Assembly: GCF_000003815.2 (NCBI RefSeq)
Contig: NC_049980.1
Location: 30,683,462-30,742,544 of the forward strand
Direction of reading: 5' to 3'
DNA from: Branchiostoma floridae
Lineage: Eukaryota; Chordata; Leptocardii; Amphioxiformes; Branchiostomatidae
DNA length: 59,083 nucleotides
Part shown: piece after piece, positions 1 through 10,108 of the stretch
Layout of the letters: each line of letters begins with the position of its first letter
How positions within the stretch are numbered: position 1 is the stretch's first letter
Notes under the pieces: model-generated
The model's database searches: none
What the model saw: the letters and a program-made list of their open reading frames with translations, nothing else
What the model was told of the DNA's origin: nothing
Translations under genes and position numbers: made by a program

Positions 1-546
1 GATGAATTATGCAGATAGACTGATTACAAAGGGGGACCGCAATGAGTAAAACTATTGTTATTTCGGTCGGCACTCATTCATTCCTTTCAAAACATTGTTT
101 TTACTCCGCAAAAAAGTGTTTTACAATTCATGAATTTTGCCGACACCAGGAGAATAAAGATGTGGTCTGAGACAAGATCGGGTTTGGCAGGTATAACAAT
201 TTATTCCTCGTACGGGAAAACAAACAAATAAGTATAACAAACAGTCTGAGTCACATCAGAGAAACAGTAATACAAATGACGTCACATGATATTTTAGGGG
301 GTAATTCCCATGGGGATACACAGCATGTTGAACGCGTACTGGGCTATGGACATCCAAATATCATGACATTGTCAGACGTGGGAAAATACAAACAACATTG
401 TTTTCAGGTTAAAGCTCACAAATCTAACCACCAGACAGCTCACCAATTGTGAGCAACTAAGACGCCCAGAAAGGCGCGAAATGCGGCGAGGCTGAACTAC
501 CCAACGCTTCCGCTATCTAAAACACATGGAGGTCGCTAGATAAAGT

Positions 547-1167
547 TTACTGAGAAGGTAAATGTGGGATTAATGCTCCCCGAACGCTTCGGTAATATTG
601 CAGATTGCCTAGGTCACTGAGATGGAGACCATCTGCAACGAAATAGTTAGGGTTTTTCTGCCACAGCTTTGCGTGGTACCATTTGTGAACGGATGGGGTG
701 GCGTCGACTAGGGGACGAAACTCATTACGGAAATCATGGATGCGTGAATGGAAGTCCGGCATGTTTCGGGGGGATTTCAATCGCCAGATTGGTTCGGCTA
801 GGATCACCTGTCGGACTGAATGGATTTCAGAGATTTTACGTGCTAAAGCTACTAGATCATGAGCTATGGTTTCCGGAGCCCACTGGCGTCTACAGATATC
901 GTTGTGCCCTAGCTCTACGTACACAATGTGAGGACTGGTTTGCTGCAGAATCGGGAGCACACTAGCGTAATATTTTGGGATGGTGCAGCCCGGCGCGCCA
1001 TGAAACTGAATGTCTACGTTAGATACCCAAAAATCAGGACAAATTGCTCGTCCGGAGGCTGTCGTAGTACGACGCCGGACAAATGACTTCAGTCGGGATA
1101 CAAAAGAGTGTCCGGTAATGGCAATGTTCGTAGTTGAAGTATCCATGAAAGTACAAGTTTGTAACAA
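547..1167 (-). CDS. SGNH/GDSL-hydrolase-like ORF, probably retroelement-derived
   Basis: A single uninterrupted 206-codon ORF. Three SGNH-hydrolase blocks are visible: a block-I-like GHS near residues 19-21 (GHS in place of the usual GDS), GHND at about 87-90 (block III), and DGLH at about 179-182 (block V, the catalytic Asp and His). SGNH enzymes are Ser esterases or acyl-hydrolases. No signal peptide is seen, and no intron or neighbouring coding exon is evident. Esterase-like ORFs of this kind are known in animal retroelements (the CR1 ORF1 esterase and the hydrolase ORF of Ngaro tyrosine-recombinase elements), so I infer a retroelement fragment rather than a host gene. No reverse transcriptase or recombinase is visible nearby. 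The intact frame and catalytic residues suggest a young copy. A small host SGNH gene is the alternative. Confidence 0.55.
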   Translation of the reverse strand: MLQTCTFMDTSTTNIAITGHSFVSRLKSFVRRRTTTASGRAICPDFWVSNVDIQFHGAPGCTIPKYYASVLPILQQTSPHIVYVELGHNDICRRQWAPETIAHDLVALARKISEIHSVRQVILAEPIWRLKSPRNMPDFHSRIHDFRNEFRPLVDATPSVHKWYHAKLWQKNPNYFVADGLHLSDLGNLQYYRSVRGALIPHLPSQ

Positions 1168-2342
1168 GATACAACAATATGGCAGCTCACCGTGGAGTTG
1201 AGTTTGGTCACTGAAGAAAGGTTCGGCTAGTTGATCGGTGCTGACCGGATGTTCGCCTCTCTGAGCTGAAGACGGGATAAGTTCAGGCAGTCAACGGCCT
1301 GGGAGTACGTTGTCCGAGCACTGTCGAAGCGCTTCCGCCGGTTTGTAGGAACGAGTTCGGAGGAAATCCGGCTTGTGACCGCGTAGATTCTGTCTTATGT
1401 TGGGGGGCTCACAAGGGCTCTGTAGGGAGTGATCACGGAGCGGGGACGTGATTGACCGGCACCGAGAAATGATCCGACGGGGACCTGACTGACTGGCTCC
1501 GGGGACGGGTCCGGCGTGTCCGGGATCTTGGCGCGCTGGCTCCGCTGGACGGGAAGAGGTTTCCGCCGACGGGGCGTTTAAGTAGCGGCTTGGCCAGCAA
1601 AACGAAACTAGGAACAAGCGTGTTCAAATCGTCCGGCAAGGTTAGAGAAAAGACGTGAGCAAAAACTCAGAAAGTTTCAGAGAAAATTTCAGAGCGAAAA
1701 GTCTGCGATGCATACGCTCCGAGATGAGCTGCTGTAGACCTAAACTAGTCTTATTGTCAACATAACGGTTGAGTAAGCATGGAAAGGATTCGATAAAAGA
1801 CGAAACGTGCATTTTACGTGTGTATCATGTACATATGTTATGTACATGCAGTATGCTACTGTACGTAACGGTTGGTGTCGCTAGACCAACATATCACGAG
1901 GCATACCTTACTAAATTTTGTTTCACTTTCGAGATTCACGGTTGAATGAACATGAAAAGAGTTGAATACTAACAATACGAACATTTGAAGTGATCGCATG
2001 TGTCATTACGTTTTGCGTATTCGTGTTTTGGTGTACACATTTGGTTGTATGTGGTGTTGTTAGACCAACACGTCACGAGTGTGTATGTTAACTAGTTTCA
2101 ATGCCAATATTCACCTTTGAATAAGCAGCAAAAGAGTTCTTTGTAAATTGAGACTTGCACTGTGCGTGCTTGTGTTCTACACAAGACTTCCTCCTTGGTA
2201 AGATGAATGCACCTGTTTATATTACCGTGGCATCCGCCTAAAAGGATGGACCATTGAGGACATAAGTTCAGGGGATCTCGTGGTGTTCATGTTACAGGCA
2301 TTTCGCTCGAAACGACTTGTTTTTATTTTCTTGAACAAAACC
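1168..2342. other. Non-coding stretch upstream of the caspase gene
   Basis: The first part, to about 1640, is GC-rich with only unrecognised ORFs. The rest is AT-rich and holds an imperfect tandem repeat. No convincing exon is seen. The caspase promoter and 5' UTR should lie at its right end, but no clear TATA box can be named. Confidence 0.5.
1737..2125. repeat. Imperfect tandem repeat, period about 180 bp
   Basis: Two clear diverged copies and a partial third share a 'ctagaccaacA.atcacgag'-like core at about 1881 and 2068, followed by a 'gttgaat(a/g)a' segment and 'aaaagagtt'. They are diverged and AT-rich, with no coding content. Confidence 0.4.
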
Positions 2343-2423
2343 ATGGCAGTCCTGTCAATTACTACAGATTGTTTCAAATTGAACAAAGTCCACGCCATTA
2401 GGCTCAGTGACCACACGTACCAT
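2343..2423 (+). CDS. Proposed first coding exon of the caspase gene
   Basis: ATG in the context aaaaccATGG, 27 open codons, then a gtaggt donor. It joins in phase 0 to the exon at 2550-2643, which encodes an acidic Ser/Asp-rich stretch followed by a KRPK basic patch. The frame is open further upstream, so another start is possible. There is no homology evidence for this exon. Confidence 0.4.
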
Positions 2424-5400
2424 GTAGGTGACACCGACATGTTGTTTGGATGTAACTGAAAAGATATTGGAATGCATCAAGTATCCAATCATTCATTCGG
2501 TTACGAGATACTAATACTGATGAGTTGAGTTTTAGTCTTAAATCTGCAGAACGAATCGGATTCATCTGACGAGGATCTCCCAGATTCTCCAGCAAAACGA
2601 CCAAAGCTGCCTCATCAAAGTGCAGGAGTGTGTACATCCACGGGTGAGTACATGTACAGAGACGTAAATGTTAGGTAGGGCTGGGGTTCAGGTTGTCAAT
2701 TCGAGTAATTTTACTCGAGTAAATATGTAATTTCAAAACTGTAGGGATTACCTTAAAATGCTAAAAAAAAACTAAAATGATATTTTTGATAAAAGTTGTC
2801 TTTAATTCATGTTTGTCTATAAACAACTTGAATCAGTGCTCGCCCAGCAATTTATGCAGCAAATATTTTTGAATTCACCTATGTGCTACCATACAACGTA
2901 TTTGATGATCTAATTGGTTTCATAAGCATAATTAAATACCAGTCATGCAAATCAGAGACTAATTTGCATAATCAATTAGGGCAGTTTATAAATCACTGCA
3001 TGTCATTTAGGATACTTGGACATATGACATATCATATGATTACATACTATTAGCCTAACTGTGTGATGTATATGTCCGATTTGCAAAATTTCCCGAAATA
3101 TACATCAACTCGTATGTGAATTCAGGCAAGAGGAGGGCTACAGGTATGTGGCTGAGGCTTGCTCACACACAAACGTTTTTATTATCAAAAATCGTTTATT
3201 AGAACTACATTAGCTTCTCTAATGACTAGCATAATTAAAACCAATTCTGTAGTCCACAGGAAAACATTCGTCACGCAGCCTATAGGCCTGCGATTTATTC
3301 GACAAAGGACTAGTGAAAAATACCAAACAGCAATGTAAGAACAACAAAAGTATCACATCATAGCACATTGTCTCTAAGATCGATGACTCTTGCCAGCTTG
3401 GTCAATAGTGAACTTATGCTGAACTTGTACAATGTTTTCAGAAGGGGCAGCAGCGGAGCCTGACGGCAGCGGTCCTGAGACAAAGTCTAACAAAATACGT
3501 CAGAAGAGCGGTAGGGACCATGTGCCAAATAAATTTTACATACAGTTTCTTTTACAAAATCTGTCATCTTTCATGAAAATTTATAGGTTGTCACTTGATT
3601 TCGTAGACTATCAATCTATTGACTATTAATCCTGTTACTGTTACAATACCATGAAACACTGTGCTCTTTACTAGTCAGCAAGTTGTCCTCGGGATGTCAC
3701 TTTACCTTCACGGCCAGAGAGAAATTCTTCGACCTTAATCATGAGTGGCCAAGAAAAACTCTCCCATCATGTCAGATCTTGCTTATTAAAGATATGAACG
3801 ACCGACCGACAAGGCAATAGATGACCAATGCCGTAGAAACTGAATTTATTTACGTCTCTAGTCCCTGTAAAGGAAAATATCTCACGTAGTTTGCTTGGAT
3901 AAAACAGGAGAATACCTTGATAGTTTGTACAACTTATTGAAACATAATATCACTGACTTGGCAGGTTACTGAAGCGACTAGATTATAAAACTAAATCAAC
4001 TCTCATTTTAGGAGGTGCCGAACCAAGCAGTACAGATCACGATGACAACGACACTCGTTTTTTTAACCATACCCAGAAAAATAGTCAGTCATTTCCCCCT
4101 AATTTGAAAATTGACTTTAAAAAAATGACCGTGAGACGATTTAACAAATTCCATTCCTTTTTAGTCATTCCATTTAGGTACATCTTCTACATCAAGAGCG
4201 AGGTAAGCAACAAATGGAAGGATCTGGCCGGCTTTCTTGGATTTGACCCTCCGATTATCACTAACATGGCCGGCAGAAACAGTGATGACATATCACGTTG
4301 CGGAGACATGCTGGATGAGTGGCAGCGGCGGAAAGGAGGCGATGCGACCATGGGCGTGCTGATGGAGGCTCTGACTGATGCAGATCTGGGGGCGGTTGTG
4401 AAGGATCTAAAGAAAAAATACCCTGGTATGAGATTTTTTACCTGCAAACATGTCTGTAACTTCGAAGAAAATTTATCACCGCGGTCATTTCTTTTAATCT
4501 AAATCTTTATATCTCTAAAGATAAGGCAAAATTCATTTGGTCAGCCTCGACAACTGTGACTGCAAAGACATGAAATACTCGTACAATAACCTTGAAATCT
4601 ACTTGTAACCTTTATAACAGAGTTGGAAGAGGAGCCGACGCCAGAAGCCAGGCATATAGATAAGGCTTTGAGGGAAGCTGCAGGTAAATTTCTCTACAGC
4701 TTTTACCAATGCTTATTAGCGGAAAACTTGATAATTTGTAATTCGTATTGAGACATTATATTATTGGCATGGCATGTTAAAGCGATAAGATTATGATATA
4801 AGTAAATTGTCACTTACAGGAGGTGTCGGACCAAGCAGCATAGGCCACGATGACGGGCCAATAGGGGATTATTATTGATTCTTTTTGCTATTTTGATGTA
4901 TATGTTATCAAATACTGCTTTGTTTCATTACTTCAGTACAAATTACATTTGATTTTGTTTCACCTCCGACCTCTCCCACTCCGATTTTGAGTTAACCTTA
5001 TCAAGTTTTCTGTTAATTCAAATAGACATTTTGTTGTATAAATAGGAACACAGTTGATTTTACTTGACGTATGTCAATCACTGATTTTCAGTTCATCCTA
5101 TGTTTGCTTTCTGTTAGTTCAAAGTTATAATTTGTTGTATATTTCTGTTGCTTTTATTTTGTATTGTTTTAATATGGACTCCAGGAAGACTAGTGATTTA
5201 TCACTAATGGAGATCTTAATAAATCAAACCAAACCAACAGCAGGTGAATTTTATTGTTTTCACAATTTCTTGGGGGGTTTCAATCACTTTAGCCGTGTGA
5301 TGGAAGTGTATTAGGCGACTGCTACTACTACATGTACTACTACTACTACTTCTACTACTACACGTACTACATACTAATACTACCACTACGACTGCTATTA

Positions 5401-8400
5401 ACGCTACTGCTATTACTATGTCTACCACTACTACTAGTAGCACTACGACTACTATTACTACAACTACGACTGCTAATACTAGTACAACTACTACTGCTAC
5501 GACTTCTTCTACTTCGAGGACGACAATCATAGCCAGAGATATGCAAAAATGCACTGAAGTGCAACATGATAACTATAAATACTCCATTGACGTTTTAACT
5601 ATGCAATCTTTATAAAACTACAGATCCTCCGAAACCACGTCTCCAGACAAGGAACAAGAAGGAAGCTGAACCTGAAGCTGATGGAGACTTGGCGGCCCCA
5701 GATGACGAGGGCGATGGCAACATCGACGTGAAAGTAAAAGCCTGCGATGAGGACCTGTGGGAGAAAATCATGAATGAGGTGTGCTAAGTGCAAAATACAA
5801 CGTCATTTAACAGATAGCTGTGGAAAAGAATCCTTCGTATGTCTTTATGTTTGCTTGACGTCACAAGATGGTTTTGAATATCGAAGACAGGTATTGATTC
5901 ACAGCCTCTTTTTGAGCAATAGTGGTTTGACTTGCCGTCAGGGTTGATTCGCGGTCAGGGTTGACTCGCCGTCAGGGTTGACTCGCCGTCAGGGTTAACT
6001 CGCCGTCAGGGTTGATTCGCGGTCCCAATAGTGGATATATCTTTGCAAAGGGGCCAAATATGGAACTTATTCTTTTGTCTTGAAATTGCAATACTTTTGC
6101 TGATATTTTAGCTAGCATATGTCAAGTGGGGCTGGACTTTTTTATCCATTTAGAAGCAAGTTAAAAGAAGGGGATACGACAACACTGTAGGTATTTGTGA
6201 TCATTGCTGTTTATTTCTGAACACAGAAAAGCCCCTACAGAATGAACAGCAAGCCACGAGGATGCGCCTTGATTCTCAACAACACGAACTTCACAAATCT
6301 GCCTTATCGGAGAGGTGCTGCCGTCGATCTGAGCAACATCACCGCTCTGTTGAAGGGACTGTCATTTGAAACCCACATTCTCGAAGACAAGAAAGCTGAA
6401 GTTTGTGTCCAAGAATTATTTTCTTGATCAGTTGTCACTTTCTCTATCTATCCAATTATCTCTTTATACGGTAAATCCTTCAACAGTTTCTTTCCCCGGA
6501 CAGCAAAATTACGGAACTCTCTCGACAACACCTGTTTTCCTCCTGTCTACAACTTATCAGCTTTCAAAACAAATGTCCACCGCGCGCGCTATCTCCGTTT
6601 CCAACTTCTTAGGCCCCCTTTCCACTAGGCGGCGATCGCGCTGCGCGCTCACTGCGACCTTATTAGAATATGTGGAACCTTCGCTTTCACAATGGGTATA
6701 TGATACAAAATGTAAAAGTGTGACTGAGAAGACAGCAAAACACACAAATCGTCAAAAGATTCGTTTCTTTTCGATACAATTCGTTAAGCGATCTGTCAAA
6801 TTTTAGGTCGCAGAGAGAGCGCGGCGAGAGCGCCGTCCTAGTGGAGAGGGGGTATAAGTTAATTACCTTGAAGTGGTTTCGTGACCTTGCTTTGAACAAT
6901 CTCGTCTGCATAATAGACACACATAGTGATTAGTTAGTTGGTTAACATTTCCTTTCATACATTACAGGAGATAACAAACGAAGTGCGTGAGTTTTCTCGG
7001 CGTAAGGACCACAAACAGAAGGACTGCTGTGTCGTGGTGCTCATGTCACATGGGGAGGAAGGCGTCATCTTCGGAACCGACGGCGTCCCCGTGCAGCTGG
7101 ACGAAATCTTCAGCATGTTTGACAACAAGAACTGCCTTCGTCTGAAGGGGAAACCAAAGTTGTTCTTCATCCAAGCTTGCCGTGGATGTAGGTTTCTCAT
7201 TATTTCTAGGACGTAGGTTTCTCATTTGCTGCAAACACACACACACACACAAAACACAGATGCACACACACAAACAACAAACATACACGTACATTTGGAT
7301 TTATCGTAGTTGTACTATTAGAAGCAAACAAAACGGTCTGTTTACTCGAACAAACAGTGAGGGTTGTTCCAATCTCTTCTGTATTTTTTCAATCTTAAAG
7401 CTACGAAAAGTGGAAATATTTTGTTCCTCTTACAGCGAAGGTTGACAAAGACGAACCGGACGGCCCAGAGCCTGCCGTTAAGGTCAACCTTAAGCGCGAG
7501 ATCAGAAACCTCCTGCACCTCCCCGAGGATGAGAGCGATGGGCCACTGCAAGACTCACAGACAACCAGGACCGACATGCTCTGTGGGTACGCCACACAAC
7601 CAGGTAAATAGTTTGATTTTTTTTGCAGAATAAGGTTAATGACATGTGCAGCATCAACGATTAAGCAGAGCAATGCAATACATATCACTTATGTATGTAA
7701 TGAACCACATGTTATAGTCACGTGACTACGTTTACTATTGCCGCATTCTCTGGAGGCAGTGGGCAACCAATTGTTCAACATTCTGCCAAATGAGTGGGTT
7801 TTGTGATTTTAGTAGAATTGTCGTATTCACGTGTTGTTGGTAATGGAAAAAAGGTGGGTGAAAGTGTTTAAAGCAATGTGTTATATTGTCGACGGTGGGC
7901 CAATAAAACAGACAGCTTCCTAAAGCAGACCTATTGCGGTACAAACTGCTACGTTGCTAACATTAGGATCACCTTCTAATACCGTGCTCTAGTGGATAGC
8001 AGCCCACTGCCCCTAAGGCTATGGGACTATCTTCACCTTAACCTGTATTTTTTATTGTTTACAATGTCCTATTCCTCCAGGGTATAAGTCATTCAGGAAC
8101 AGGGAGAATGGCAGTTGGTTCATCCAGGACATCACCAAGGTGTTCATGGAGCACGCCAAGGACAAGAGTCTGAGGGAGATGATGCAAAACGTGAGAATGC
8201 AAATCCCTTTAGGAAGACTTTTTGGTTCCTTATATAATTCATCCGTTTCATATGATTTTACTGCAAATCCATGCCCAAGGGTTAATTCCAATTAAACAAT
8301 CTATGAAATATATGAATTAGGTATAACGTAAGAAAGAGAATGATAATACAAGTGGTGTAACAAATGAATCTGTTCCTATCCAAGCTATTGAATGTTTGAC

Positions 8401-8736
8401 TTCTTTTCTACATGTACAGGCAGTGTCATTCTCGGTATTTCTTAGAAAAACAGAGAGTAAAAAAAGAACATAAAAATTTTAAAATAACGAATACCTAATA
8501 ATCTGCTGAAATATCTTAAATGGCTTGTTTTTTTTACTATTTCTGTTCCATTGCCGATTTACCTCCAACAAATATGATGGGCAGTGATTTTATCTATTTC
8601 CTTTCTTCACAAGGTGATCGAGGACGTGTCCAAGCGAACAGCATTTTGCCCAGGTACACCTGACCACGGGGGCAAGGAAAAGGCCGAGTTTGATCACAGT
8701 CTGCTCAAGCCTCTGTACTTCTTTCCTGGCTTGTAA
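2343..8736 (+). CDS. DEATH-domain caspase (initiator-like cysteine protease), 12-exon gene
   Basis: Cysteine aspartase of the apoptosis/innate-immune pathway. Exons read as 2343-2423, 2550-2643, 3126-3143, 3442-3510, 4012-4425, 4621-4683, 5624-5778, 6227-6400, 6968-7187, 7436-7603, 8081-8190, 8614-8736. All boundaries are GT-AG, phases agree throughout, and the sum is 1689 nt (about 562 residues). In order: an acidic/basic Ser-rich leader, a DEATH domain (about 150-225), an acidic linker, and the caspase fold from about 299. Catalytic His about 384 lies in SHGEE and catalytic Cys about 427 in QACRG. The p10 subunit has the GSWFIQDI motif. The start at 2343 is chosen for its strong Kozak context (ACCATGG) and phase-0 donor. 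The start exon is the least certain part; the caspase identity is secure. The p20 start resembles caspase-8-type enzymes, but the active site is QACRG rather than their usual QACQG. Confidence 0.85.
4012..4425 (+). CDS. DEATH-domain exon of the caspase gene
   Basis: A 138-codon exon with acceptor ttttag and donor gtatga, phase 1 at both ends. The C-terminal ~75 residues match the DEATH fold: the WKDLA...LG helix, an LxxW motif (LDEWQRRKG), then AT...L..AL. The N-terminal third is low-complexity and hydrophobic and may be poorly conserved linker. DEATH domains recruit adaptor proteins through homotypic contacts. Confidence 0.75.
4820..4880 (+). pseudogene. Relic duplicate of the start of the DEATH exon
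   Basis: About 35 nt after an acceptor-like cttacag repeat the start of the 4012-4425 exon almost word for word (GAGGTG.CG.ACCAAGCAG, then CACGATGAC). The intron bases just upstream also match (aagcga.tagattat). The frame meets a stop within about 20 codons and no donor follows, so it is not a working exon of this transcript, though it could end a rare isoform. Confidence 0.55.
5317..5513. repeat. ACT/CTA trinucleotide microsatellite
   Basis: About 200 bp of degenerate CTA/ACT triplets in a caspase intron. Long low-complexity ORFs appear on both strands (poly-Val, Ser/Thr or Leu) but are artefacts of the repeat. Confidence 0.9.
5924..6024. repeat. 17-bp minisatellite, about 6 copies
   Basis: Unit GTTGACTCGCCGTCAGG with variants (GTTGATTCGCGGTCAGG, GTTAACTCG...) repeated head to tail in a caspase intron. 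Confidence 0.9.
6227..7187 (+). CDS. Two caspase p20 exons (6227-6400 and 6968-7187)
   Basis: The first exon encodes the PRGCALILNN strand and the RRGAAVDL segment. The second encodes the CCVVVLMSHGEEG strand with the catalytic His, and ends just after QACRG. They join in phase 0 across an intron holding a 239-bp inverted-repeat transposon. The first donor is a weak gaa|gtttgt. Confidence 0.85.
6614..6852. mobile_element. MITE with GC-rich terminal inverted repeats, in a caspase intron
   Basis: The left end CCCCCTTTCCACTAGG and right end CCTAGTGGAGAGGGGG are inverted repeats that continue into GCGCGCTC-type sequence over about 45 bp. There is no coding capacity. The same family recurs at 33670-34712. 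Confidence 0.75.
7238..7290. repeat. (CA)n microsatellite
   Basis: CA-rich run with AAACA interruptions in a caspase intron. Confidence 0.85.
7436..7603 (+). CDS. Caspase p20/p10 linker exon with two DExD-G motifs
   Basis: 56-residue exon, phase 1 to phase 1. It carries DEPD-G (codons 7450-7464) and DESD-G (codons 7528-7542), both of the DExD|G form that caspases cut, followed by the start of p10. This is where the large and small subunits of caspases are normally separated, so autoprocessing here is a reasonable inference. Confidence 0.8.
8081..8736 (+). CDS. Caspase p10 exons (8081-8190 and 8614-8736)
   Basis: The first exon has GYKSFRN...GSWFIQDI, the small-subunit substrate pocket strand. 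The second ends with a LYFFPGL C-terminus and stop TAA at 8734-8736, as is usual for caspases. Confidence 0.88.
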
Positions 8737-9920
8737 TAGAGGACAACAGTGGTGTCATAACGCAAACAAACAAAACGCATTCAACTAACTGGATAACCTT
8801 TGTAATGGGTGGTGTCAGACTTCAGAAGTAAAACAAGAAATTTACCAATTTGCTCTAGTTTGTCAGGCTTTTATATTTTGGTGCGAAGTTACGTGTGTCA
8901 GAAAAAGGAATTGGTCATGTAAAAATTAAGATGGTGGCTTAAGCTAGTTTTCATTCATTTTGCTTTATCATATTGCGTTACGTACCTTTTAGTTTAAAGT
9001 TGGAATTTACCATCATGTAGCGTCAATGATGATTAATTGATATGTGATGATAAAAAAATGATTGCTCAGCTTTCTATAACATGGAAAGAATATGTTATGC
9101 ATTAATGTTAAATGCACAAGAGTTAGCAACACCATTGTACTTTGGGATTCCCACCGAACTGACCTGTCAATCAATAAGACAAATAATTCATTCTTACATA
9201 AAACTCAATACAGTTTGGTTGAATATGTAATGTAGTGTAATGGATGTGTCATATTGGTTCACCAGACTAGTCATAATAACTGTTCTAAACGACATGTTTA
9301 TTCAAGAATCAAAGACTTTATATGTGATACAAGGAATGCTTCTAGGCTATAACGAAGAGGGGATTTGTTCCATTGGTGAAAAACTTCTACTATTAAAGGA
9401 GAAATAAAGGTGGGAAATTCAGCAAAGGAATGTTATAGTCAGTGAATTCTGCATGCCATCGCAGTGATGATGACAACTACAGACCATATTTGCAGTTTAT
9501 GAAGATATTAAAAATGGTACCTTTGATTTATCAAACGAACTCAAAGAAAATAGACATGCACCTGGTATTCGAAAGGGTGTTTAAGACTACATTGTTGGTC
9601 TGTTGTTTGTTTGTTTATCACATTAACTACTGGCAGAAGACAACAAACTGTGTGTAGATTACAAACATGTGAAGCTAAAGGTGAACGCAAATAAAGCCAT
9701 ATCAGCGAATTAAAGGCCACAACGAAGAATCATATCTCTTATGGATGAACTAAAAAGACGGAAATGCTCTCAATATTTGAAAAGAAATTTTGATCATTGG
9801 GCGACTAGTGAGTCAACTATAGAAAGAAGAAATAAAACTAGACTGCAAAATTTTGAATCAGACAGAGCACGCAAATAAAGCCAAACATGGGCGTAAAATC
9901 TCAAAAAGAGGCGAGGTCAT
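8737..9920. other. Intergenic: caspase 3' region facing the end of the ZP gene
   Basis: AT-rich, no recognisable exon. Plus-strand AATAAA at 9403-9408 is the best polyadenylation candidate for the caspase. Further AATAAA copies lie at about 9689, 9832 and 9875. On the other strand, an AATAAA (TTTATT at 9298-9303) could serve the converging gene. Confidence 0.5.
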
Positions 9921-10108
9921 TCACTCCAGGTCATCAGTCGGCAGAGCCATGTAGAGCTCCTTGCGGACTGTGCGCATGCGCATGTAGGCGATGACGCCCA
10001 CCAAAGTGACGACAGCACACAGCAGCAGTCCAACAGCAATAACCAGTGACGTCACGACACCGGGAGGAACCCGGGCTCCACGGTTATCCTCAACTTCTTC
10101 TGCAACGT
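9921..10108 (-). CDS. Transmembrane and cytoplasmic-tail exon
   Basis: Acidic juxtamembrane VAEEVEDN, about 27 hydrophobic residues with [10 protein letters not shown], the stop-transfer MRMRTARK, and a tail ending LPTDDLE. Stop TGA (TCA at 9921-9923 on plus). The protein is nearly identical to 25673-25860. Confidence 0.9.

Noticed and set aside
5216-5615. Long Val-, Ser/Thr- and Leu-rich ORFs on both strands
   Set aside because: Products of the ACT trinucleotide repeat in six frames, with no non-repeat coding content.
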